Below the pieces are notes generated by a model, which saw only the letters and a program-made list of their open reading frames with translations, searched no databases and was not told the DNA's origin. A program made the position numbers and the translations under genes. This document shows positions 7,645-13,115 of a stretch of 13,115 bases of DNA, in pieces. Source of the stretch: CAYUJH01 sp964394585 (GTDB lineage: Bacteria; Bacteroidota; Bacteroidia; Cytophagales; Flammeovirgaceae); contig CAYMYI010000112.1 of NCBI GenBank assembly GCA_964394585.1, positions 1 through 13,115 on the forward strand, in the 5' to 3' direction. The first letter of the stretch is position 1. The number at the start of each line of letters is the position of its first letter.

Positions 7645-9183
7645 TCAAAGCGTTTCAATATTCGCCAAGTAGCGTTCGGCTTGTGCTAAAATTTTTGTTT
7701 TTTCCTCTTCTTGCATTTTATCCCACGTGCGGTACATCATCCCGATACGTGGGTTTTTTTCAAGTTTTTCGCGGTTGCGGTGGTAAAAATCCCAGTATAA
7801 GCTGTTGAATGGGCAAGCATTTTCTCCATATTTTTTCTTGTGGTCGTAAGAGCATTTACTGCAATAGTTGCCCATTTTATGTATGTAGTTTGCAGAAGAT
7901 ACGTAGGGTTTAGTGCCTACAATGCCACCATCGGCAAATTGGCTCATACCGCGGGTGTTGGTAATTTCTACCCACTCGAGTGCATCGATGTAGATACCCA
8001 GGTACCACTGATCGACCTCGTCGGGGGAGATGCCAGCTAACAGGGCAAAATTTCCGGTAACCATCAGCCGTTGAATATGGTGAGCGTACGCTTGCGTTAA
8101 CGAACCACGAATAGCTTCTTTTAAACAGCGCATGTGGGTAGCTCCATCCCAATAAAAATCGGGAAGTTTGCGCGTATGTTCAAAGTAGTTTAATTGGGCA
8201 AAATCGGGCATTTTTGCCCAGTAAATCCCCCGCATATACTCGCGCCAACCTATAATTTGCCGGATAAAGCCCTCTACTTGCGCAATCGAAATTTCATCGT
8301 TTTGTTCCCAAGCCTGCGTAGCAGCTTCTACCACTTCGAGTGGATGAAGCATCTTTACGTTGAGGGCAAACGATAAACGCGAATGGAACAAGTAGGGGTA
8401 CTGTGTATGCATGGCATCTTGGTAAGTTCCAAAATGGATTAACAAGTGCTGAGTGAAGTACTGTAATACCTCGAGGGCTTCTTCGCGGTGGAGCGGCCAA
8501 GAAAAGGCAGCGGCATCTGCCGTACCAATGGAAGGGATTTCCATGTCTTGAATTGTAGAGGCTAATTCGCTCAGGTTGTGTTGGTAGGTAAGTGGGGGTG
8601 GTACAGATACTTCTCCTTTATATTTCTGGCGGTTTTGTGCGTCATAATTCCATTTGCTCCCAATCGGCTTGCCCGAAGGCTCCATTAGAACATCGTAATT
8701 TTTGCGAATTTTTCGGTAGAAGCGTTCCATCAAAAATTGTTTCTTCCCCTTAAACATGGTGGCTAGCTCGTAGCGAGTGGTAAGGAAATGATGGCTTTCT
8801 ACTGCCTCGTACGAGGTAAGCGAAAGCGTAGGAGCTAGGCTATTGAGCAAGACATAGAGGCGGTATTCGTCGGGAAGTTGATAGGCAAAATGTTGAATGC
8901 CCTCTTCGGTAATTACCTTTTCAAGGTTTTCCTTAAAAGAATGGGCGTTATCCGCATCGTTTAAATGGAAGTAACGGAAGCGATGCCCTTGGCTTTCCAT
9001 CCGTTGTTTGAAGCAGCGCATTGCCCCAAAAAAACCGAGTAGTTTCTGAATATGATGTGTTACATAGGTAGCTTCCGGGCGAATTTCCATCATTACATAA
9101 AGCACCTCGGGATTTACTTGCTGAAACCAGGGGTGCTTTTCGTTGAGCTGGTCGCCTAATACTAATCGGAGTGTGTGTGCCAT
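7645..9183 (-). CDS. phrB: Iron-sulfur (6-4) photolyase of the PhrB / FeS-BCP class
   Basis: A 512-residue photolyase/cryptochrome homologue expected to use FAD and light to repair (6-4) photoproducts in DNA. It starts MAHTLRLVLGDQLN, the usual N-terminus of this class; a longer frame to an ATG at 9264 adds 27 residues unlike the family. Cysteines C353, C441, C444 and C457 match the 4Fe-4S ligands of Agrobacterium PhrB (350, 438, 441, 454) at a constant offset of +3. The same offset places W345, W393 and Y394 on the PhrB electron-transfer path (W342, W390, Y391) and H369, Y427 and Y433 on its catalytic residues (H366, Y424, Y430). The C-terminal Cys cluster is GNYCSKCSYDHKKKYGENAC. PhrB also binds 6,7-dimethyl-8-ribityllumazine as antenna; I infer the same here. 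The gene is divergent from the glycosyltransferase and no other DNA-repair gene is adjacent. The function call rests on residue matching from memory. Confidence 0.93.
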   Translation of the reverse strand: MAHTLRLVLGDQLNEKHPWFQQVNPEVLYVMMEIRPEATYVTHHIQKLLGFFGAMRCFKQRMESQGHRFRYFHLNDADNAHSFKENLEKVITEEGIQHFAYQLPDEYRLYVLLNSLAPTLSLTSYEAVESHHFLTTRYELATMFKGKKQFLMERFYRKIRKNYDVLMEPSGKPIGSKWNYDAQNRQKYKGEVSVPPPLTYQHNLSELASTIQDMEIPSIGTADAAAFSWPLHREEALEVLQYFTQHLLIHFGTYQDAMHTQYPYLFHSRLSFALNVKMLHPLEVVEAATQAWEQNDEISIAQVEGFIRQIIGWREYMRGIYWAKMPDFAQLNYFEHTRKLPDFYWDGATHMRCLKEAIRGSLTQAYAHHIQRLMVTGNFALLAGISPDEVDQWYLGIYIDALEWVEITNTRGMSQFADGGIVGTKPYVSSANYIHKMGNYCSKCSYDHKKKYGENACPFNSLYWDFYHRNREKLEKNPRIGMMYRTWDKMQEEEKTKILAQAERYLANIETL

Positions 9184-9339
9184 AATGCAGATTGTTTGCC
9201 GTTTTAACACTTTGTGCTTCCTTGAGTTTGATGATTGCCAACGCACCCAACGATTTGAGGGCATTTCTCGCTTTTTTAAGCCTCATCGCTAAGTTTACTG
9301 TACTTTTGCCCAATACACGAAACGATTTGGTAGGTAGCT
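9184..9339. promoter_or_regulatory. Divergent intergenic region between photolyase and glycosyltransferase genes
   Basis: These 156 bp separate two divergent start codons and should hold a promoter for each. The only clear element is the plus-strand -7 box at 9301-9308, listed separately. No TAnnTTTG is visible on the minus strand for the photolyase, so I cannot place its promoter or see a light-response operator. A 60-codon plus-strand frame (9192-9374) crosses the promoter and overlaps the glycosyltransferase start; I do not call it. Confidence 0.5.
9272..9308 (+). promoter_or_regulatory. Bacteroidota-type promoter for the glycosyltransferase gene
   Basis: TACTTTTG at 9301-9308 matches the Bacteroidota -7 consensus TAnnTTTG exactly. 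A T-run (9272-9277) ends 23 bases upstream and could serve as a degenerate -33 element, though no exact TTG is at ideal spacing. The implied transcription start near 9315 leaves a leader of about 25 bases before the ATG at 9340. This is the only perfect -7 match I found in the intergenic regions. Confidence 0.55.
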
Positions 9340-10233
9340 ATGGCGAAATATTCGATTGTCGTAAGGGCGTTTAACGAAGAAAAGTACATTGGACTGTTGT
9401 TTGAACGGATTTTTACCCAATCTGTAAAAGATGAAATTGAAGTAATATTGGTCGATTCGGGTTCAAAAGACCGCACCCTAGACATTGCCGCGACGTTTCC
9501 TGTGCGCGTAGTGCACATTCGCTCCGAAGAGTTTACATTCGGCAGGGCACTTAACAAAGGAATTGCCGCAGCTACAGGCGAAATCATGATTTTTGCCAGT
9601 GCGCATGTCTATCCGGTTGATGATTTTTGGGTAGAACGGCTTGTAGCTCCTTTCGAAAACCCCAAAGTGGCGTTGAGTTATGGCAGGCAAATTGGCGATG
9701 CGAAGCTCACTCAATACGCCGAGCATCAAGTCTTTAAAAAATGGTTTCCGGCAGAATCGCACTGGAACCAAGACCACCCCTTTTGCAACAATGCCAATGC
9801 GGCTATTCGCAAGGAATTGTGGGAACGCTTCCCTTACGACGAGTCACTGACCGGCCTTGAAGATTTGCACTGGGCAAACCATATGCTCAAGCAAGGATAC
9901 CAGATAGCCTATGTAGCCGAAGCGCCTATTGTGCACATCCATGAGGAGCGTCCTTCGCAAACGAAAAATCGATACCGCCGCGAGGCAATTGCGTATAAGA
10001 ATATTTTCCCTCATGCCACGTTTAGTTTTTTCGATTTTCTGTGGCTGTTTTTGTTCAATACCTTTTCAGACTATGCCCATGCTCTACGAGAGGGGATGCT
10101 TTTTACGAACTTCTTTCAGATAGCACGCTTCCGTTTTATGCAGTTTTGGGGAACGTATCAGGGCTATCGGCACAAAGGCGATGTAACGCAAAGGCTTAAA
10201 AAACGGTTTTATTATCCGAATAAGTTGCGGTAA
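9340..10233 (+). CDS. Family 2 glycosyltransferase (GT-A fold), substrate unknown
   Basis: The product has 297 residues. The GT2 nucleotide-sugar-binding half starts at residue 4 (YSIVVRAFNEEKYIGLLFER) and contains VILVDSGSKDRT (36-46; D39 contacts the nucleotide in this family). At the position of the usual metal-binding DxD the sequence reads IFASAHVYP (84-92), with no second Asp. Later motifs are NNANAAIRKELW (150-161), a frequent acceptor-side block in rhamnosyltransferase-like GT2 enzymes, and the catalytic-base-like GLEDLHWA (172-179). The C-terminal third has an aromatic hydrophobic stretch (FFDFLWLFLFN, 230-240) that may be membrane-associated, then basic residues. A role in surface polysaccharide or glycolipid synthesis is likely, but no other polysaccharide gene is nearby. 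The ATG at 9340 follows a good promoter by 31 bases. Confidence 0.85.
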   Translation: MAKYSIVVRAFNEEKYIGLLFERIFTQSVKDEIEVILVDSGSKDRTLDIAATFPVRVVHIRSEEFTFGRALNKGIAAATGEIMIFASAHVYPVDDFWVERLVAPFENPKVALSYGRQIGDAKLTQYAEHQVFKKWFPAESHWNQDHPFCNNANAAIRKELWERFPYDESLTGLEDLHWANHMLKQGYQIAYVAEAPIVHIHEERPSQTKNRYRREAIAYKNIFPHATFSFFDFLWLFLFNTFSDYAHALREGMLFTNFFQIARFRFMQFWGTYQGYRHKGDVTQRLKKRFYYPNKLR

Positions 10234-10332
10234 ACTATGACACATTTTCCGCTAAAATTTGTATTTTAATACACACCGAAAGTGAAAAGAAATTTTTGCA
10301 GGACTTCATTATTTATTGAAAACGTAACCATT
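10234..10332 (+). promoter_or_regulatory. Gap between glycosyltransferase and aldehyde dehydrogenase genes, with a short inverted repeat
   Basis: The 99-bp gap holds a small perfect inverted repeat, TAAAAT (10253-10258) and ATTTTA (10263-10268) with a TTGT loop. It is followed by no T-run, so it is a poor terminator. AAAATTTG (10254-10261) is one base from the -7 consensus and could be the promoter of the aldehyde dehydrogenase gene, but such near-matches are common in AT-rich DNA. Confidence 0.3.
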
Positions 10333-11769
10333 ATGACAACAGCCACTGCCGAAGTAAACCAACAAGAGAAAATACAAGAAGTATTTGCCGCTCAGCAAGA
10401 AAAAGCCCATGCACTGCGCACTAGTAAGGCTTCAGAGCGCATTAAAAAACTGCGGCAATTACATGAAGCCATCGAACGCTACACCCCGCAGATTGAAGAA
10501 GCGCTGCTGAAAGATTTCCAAAAGCCAGCCGCAGAAACGCTACTTTCTGAAGTGTTTCCTTCCATTGCCGATATCAAGCATACCATCAAGCATTTGCGCG
10601 CTTGGATGAAACCCAAAGCCGTGCCTACTCCACTTACGTTGGTGGGGTCATCGTCGAAAGTAGTGTACGAACCCAAAGGAGTGAGCTTGATTATTGCCCC
10701 ATGGAATTACCCATTTTTTTTAGCGGTTGGTCCGCTAGTGTATGCCATTGCAGCTGGCAACACGGCAATCATCAAACCTTCTGAGATGACGCCGCATACC
10801 TCGGGTTTGCTCAAACAGATGATTGCCGAAACATTCACGCCAGAGGAGGTAACCGTATTTGAAGGAGGCGTAGAAACTTCGCAAAACTTACTTGCCCTTC
10901 CGTTTGACCACGTGTTTTTTACCGGAAGCCCCCAAGTGGGGAAAATCGTGATGGGAGCGGCGGCGAAACACCTTACTTCGGTAACACTAGAGTTAGGGGG
11001 AAAATCGCCTACCGTGATTGACGAATCGGCTGATTTGACAGATGCTGCTGAGAAAATTACATGGGGTAAGTTTTTGAATGCCGGGCAAACCTGCATTGCC
11101 CCCGATTACGTGTTGGTTCCCAAGTCGAGGGTGGCAAACTTTATCAAAAAAATGCAGGAGTCTATCGATACCTTTTACAATCCGAGAGGGACTGGAGTTG
11201 AAAATTCGGATTCGTTTGCCCGAGTTGTAAACGAAAAACACTTCGCTAGGCTAAACCAGCTCTTGGAAGATGCCCTCCAAAAAGGAGCTGAAATTGCAAT
11301 TGGTGGGAAAGTAGAAGCGGCAAATAATTACATAGCGCCAACATTACTTACAGAAGTAACCGACGATATGACAATTATGCAAGAGGAAATCTTCGGCCCT
11401 ATTCTCCCGATAATGACCTACGAAACCAAAGAAGAAGTAGTGCGCCTCATTAACAGTAAGCCAAAGCCATTGGCGATGTATGTGTTCAGTACTAAAGGAT
11501 CGCATACGAATTATTTCTTAGAGCAAACCTCTTCTGGGGGGGTAAGTGTTAATGATTGCGTTACCCACATTGTGAACCCGAATTTACCTTTTGGAGGGGT
11601 AAATAATAGTGGCATTGGGAAAACCCATGGATTCTATGGGTTCCAAGCGTTTTCCAACGAGCGGGCAGTCCTAACGCAACGCACCGGGCTTACTAGTTTG
11701 AAGCCTTTATATCCGCCATACACAAATACAGTTCGCAAAATGGCAGAGTCGCTCATCAAATGGTTTTAG
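10333..11769 (+). CDS. Class 3 (ALDH3-type) NAD(P)+-dependent aldehyde dehydrogenase
   Basis: A 478-residue cytoplasmic enzyme oxidising an aldehyde to a carboxylic acid with NAD(P)+. I chose the ATG at 10333 (MTTATAEVNQQEK); an in-frame ATG at 10282 would add 17 basic residues unlike the family. Motifs: PWNYPF with the oxyanion-hole Asn125, FTGSPQVGK (196-204), ELGGKSP with general base Glu220, and AGQTC with nucleophile Cys254. EEIFGP and LPFGGVNNSGIGKTHG follow later. The order and length match the ALDH3 family (human ALDH3A1 uses N114, E209, C243), which covers fatty, aromatic and coniferyl aldehyde dehydrogenases. The C-terminal KMAESLIKWF is a short amphipathic end with no clear membrane anchor. 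Substrate cannot be told from sequence; medium- or long-chain aldehydes are common for this class. It is flanked by 99-bp and 84-bp gaps, so it is probably monocistronic. Confidence 0.92.
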   Translation: MTTATAEVNQQEKIQEVFAAQQEKAHALRTSKASERIKKLRQLHEAIERYTPQIEEALLKDFQKPAAETLLSEVFPSIADIKHTIKHLRAWMKPKAVPTPLTLVGSSSKVVYEPKGVSLIIAPWNYPFFLAVGPLVYAIAAGNTAIIKPSEMTPHTSGLLKQMIAETFTPEEVTVFEGGVETSQNLLALPFDHVFFTGSPQVGKIVMGAAAKHLTSVTLELGGKSPTVIDESADLTDAAEKITWGKFLNAGQTCIAPDYVLVPKSRVANFIKKMQESIDTFYNPRGTGVENSDSFARVVNEKHFARLNQLLEDALQKGAEIAIGGKVEAANNYIAPTLLTEVTDDMTIMQEEIFGPILPIMTYETKEEVVRLINSKPKPLAMYVFSTKGSHTNYFLEQTSSGGVSVNDCVTHIVNPNLPFGGVNNSGIGKTHGFYGFQAFSNERAVLTQRTGLTSLKPLYPPYTNTVRKMAESLIKWF

Positions 11770-11802
11770 CGCACTCTGTGCGATATCTTTTCTTACATTT
11801 TT
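11770..11802 (+). terminator. Probable terminator hairpin after the aldehyde dehydrogenase gene
   Basis: CGCAC (11770-11774) pairs with GTGCG (11778-11782) around a TCT loop, directly after the stop codon. It is followed by a T-rich tract (ATATCTTTTCTTACATTTTT). The stem is short (5 bp, GC-rich), so efficiency is uncertain. Confidence 0.45.
11793..11800 (+). promoter_or_regulatory. Possible -7 element for aroE
   Basis: TACATTTT lies about 54 bases upstream of the aroE ATG and differs by one base from the Bacteroidota -7 consensus TAnnTTTG. It overlaps the T-tract of the preceding terminator candidate. No well-spaced -33 TTG is visible. Confidence 0.25.
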
Positions 11803-11853
11803 ACCCTCGGAGTTTAATTTCCGATGGTGTTTTTATTGCAAAATTTCTTGCTT

Positions 11854-12603
11854 ATGAAACTATACGGACTAATCGGGCACCCGGTATCACATTCATTCTC
11901 ACAAAAATATTTTACCGATAAATTTGAAAAAGAAGGGATTACCGATTGCCGCTACGAGCTGTTCGACTTACCCGATATTAATGCACTACCTGAACTTATA
12001 CAGCGGTATCCTGAACTGAAAGGACTCAACGTAACCATACCTCATAAGCTCGCAGTATTGCCGTATTTGGCTAATGTAGATGAGAGCGCGAGGAGAATAG
12101 GTGCTGTCAATGTGATTAAAATAACCAACGAAGGTTTGGTAGGCTACAACAGCGATTACTACGGGTTTAAGCAATCGTTGTTGAACCAACTCGGCGAGGC
12201 AAGGCCCCACGCACTGATTTTAGGCACGGGAGGAGCCTCACAAGCCGTAAAAGTTGCCTTACAAGATTTGAACATTTCCTATCAGTGGGTATCGCGTAGC
12301 CACCAAGAGGTGGACGGGCAGGTAACCTTCACCTACGATACGCTTGATGCGCCGATGTTGGCATCGTTTCGCCTAATTATCAATACAACTCCGTTGGGCA
12401 CTTCGCCAAAAACGGAGGTGTGCCCCCAACTTCCGTATGAGGCATTAACCCCTAGTCACTTTTTGCACGATTTGGTGTACAATCCTTCCGAAACGCTTTT
12501 TATGCGGAAGGGAAAACAACAAGGAGCCGATGTAAAAAATGGGTTGGAAATGCTGGTGTTGCAAGCCGAAAAGTCGTGGGAAATTTGGAACCAATTAGCT
12601 TAA
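11854..12603 (+). CDS. aroE: Shikimate 5-dehydrogenase (NADP+-dependent)
   Basis: A 249-residue enzyme that reduces 3-dehydroshikimate to shikimate with NADPH in the chorismate pathway. The start MKLYGLIGHPVSHS is the family's usual beginning; the frame extends 10 codons upstream to an ATG at 11824, which I reject. Visible landmarks: SHSFS substrate loop (12-16), NVTIPHK with catalytic Lys65, GYNSDYYGF with catalytic Asp101, and the NADP loop LGTGGAS (123-129). NTTPLGT and the C-terminal NGLEMLVLQAE block follow. All key residues are intact and the length is slightly short, as in other Bacteroidota AroE proteins. No other aro genes are adjacent, so it stands alone, and it converges on the OmpA-family gene with 8 bp between the stop codons. 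Confidence 0.96.
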   Translation: MKLYGLIGHPVSHSFSQKYFTDKFEKEGITDCRYELFDLPDINALPELIQRYPELKGLNVTIPHKLAVLPYLANVDESARRIGAVNVIKITNEGLVGYNSDYYGFKQSLLNQLGEARPHALILGTGGASQAVKVALQDLNISYQWVSRSHQEVDGQVTFTYDTLDAPMLASFRLIINTTPLGTSPKTEVCPQLPYEALTPSHFLHDLVYNPSETLFMRKGKQQGADVKNGLEMLVLQAEKSWEIWNQLA

Positions 12604-12611
12604 CAGGGCGG

Positions 12612-13115
12612 CTACTGTATTTTTACTAATTCTACTCGCCGGTTTCGCTGTCTGCCATCAAAGGTGGTGTTATCGGCAACCGGTTGATTTTGCCCCATTC
12701 CTACGGCTTTTAAACGCTCGGGGCTCACCCCCATGGTAATCAGCGCATTCATTACGGCAATAGCACGCTGTTCAGAAAGTACTTTGTTGCTATTTGCATT
12801 GCCTACATTATCGGTATGCCCTTCGATGCTTAGGTTAATATGCGGGTTTTGCGTAAGTAGTTGGGCAATGCGTTTTAACACAACGGTAGCTCCTTCTGGA
12901 ATAGAAGAATTTCCCGATTCAAAATTGATATAAATGGGGACGTGCCCTTCTGACTCTAAGGTTGAAAGAAACTTATTGAGGCTTACTTCAATACGGATTG
13001 CTTCTGTTTCTAACAATGCTAAACTGTAGGCTTTGCCTTCTTCGTACGTTTCAACTACAAGCCAATACTCTTTCGTACCTCTTGTGAGTTGATAGGATGC
13101 AAAGGTTTCAGCCCG
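12612..13115 (-). CDS. OmpA-family C-terminal peptidoglycan-binding domain protein (5' end beyond the window)
   Basis: The reading frame runs open from the right edge to a TAG at 12612, giving 167 residues of the C-terminus. Its first visible part (RAETFASYQLTRGTKEYWLV, then a VETYEEGKAYSLALLETEAI stretch) resembles the region before the OmpA domain in DUF4892-type proteins. From about residue 60 to the end is a complete OmpA-like domain: VPIYINFESGNSSIPEGA, LSIEGHTDNVG with the peptidoglycan-contacting Asp, LSEQRA with the Arg, VGMGQNQPV and RNRRVELVKI. Such proteins tether the outer membrane or an envelope protein to peptidoglycan. An internal TTG at 13014-13016 could serve as a start, but it falls inside the conserved stretch, so the true start is outside the window. 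A signal peptide or lipoprotein signal cannot be judged. Confidence 0.9.
   Translation of the reverse strand, partial: RAETFASYQLTRGTKEYWLVVETYEEGKAYSLALLETEAIRIEVSLNKFLSTLESEGHVPIYINFESGNSSIPEGATVVLKRIAQLLTQNPHINLSIEGHTDNVGNANSNKVLSEQRAIAVMNALITMGVSPERLKAVGMGQNQPVADNTTFDGRQRNRRVELVKIQ

Noticed and set aside
9184..9264. 27-residue N-terminal extension of the photolyase
   Set aside because: Basic, unlike family N-termini, and lies before the canonical start MAHTLRLVLGDQLN.
9192..9374. 60-codon frame with a hydrophobic, signal-like N-terminus before the glycosyltransferase
   Set aside because: It crosses the perfect -7 box and overlaps the glycosyltransferase start in another frame.
10707..11096. 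129-codon minus-strand frame inside the aldehyde dehydrogenase gene
   Set aside because: Antisense shadow of a gene with intact catalytic motifs.
1..13115. Mobile element, CRISPR array, tRNA or rRNA gene, toxin-antitoxin or phage-defence module
   Set aside because: I looked on both strands and found no transposase, integrase, regular repeat-spacer pattern, RNA gene or defence-associated domain; all gene-sized space is occupied by recognisable envelope, repair and metabolic genes.

Overview
The window looks like chromosomal DNA from a Bacteroidota member, most likely a Cytophagales-type bacterium. The evidence is a secreted protein with a Por-secretion (type IX) C-terminal domain, a large TonB-dependent receptor with STN, carboxypeptidase-regulatory and plug domains, a small lipocalin-like lipoprotein, an OmpA/DUF4892-type envelope protein, and one promoter that matches the Bacteroidota -7 consensus TAnnTTTG. 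No genus can be named from the sequence alone. I see no tRNA, rRNA, CRISPR array, transposase or phage gene.

Left third (1-6416, minus strand): a very large exported PhoD-type alkaline phosphatase runs off the left edge. Its metal-site motifs are intact, and it is followed by a choice-of-anchor I beta-propeller-like domain that begins a second, diverged copy before the window ends. A 13-base assembly gap (1849-1861) lies in the linker and keeps the reading frame. Upstream, on the same strand and separated by 227 bp, is a complete TonB-dependent outer-membrane receptor of 881 residues. Both products are exported and could cooperate in nutrient (perhaps phosphate) scavenging, but only proximity suggests this.

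Middle (6417-9339): a 229-bp divergent intergenic region separates the receptor from a plus-strand lipoprotein gene and a gene for a tiny protein that is little more than a signal peptide plus a type IX sorting domain. These face a minus-strand gene for an iron-sulfur (6-4) photolyase of the PhrB class. Its four Fe-S cysteines, electron-transfer Trp/Tyr residues and catalytic His/Tyr residues all match Agrobacterium PhrB at a constant offset of +3.

Right third (9340-13115): three plus-strand housekeeping or metabolic genes follow: a family 2 glycosyltransferase, a class 3 aldehyde dehydrogenase and shikimate dehydrogenase (aroE). aroE converges on the C-terminal part of an OmpA-family protein that runs off the right edge. 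The genes are separated by 84-100 bp gaps and look individually transcribed. Overall this is an ordinary chromosomal segment. The most unusual items are the PhoD/tandem anchor-domain architecture and the minimal sorting-domain protein; I found no convincing new multi-gene system.
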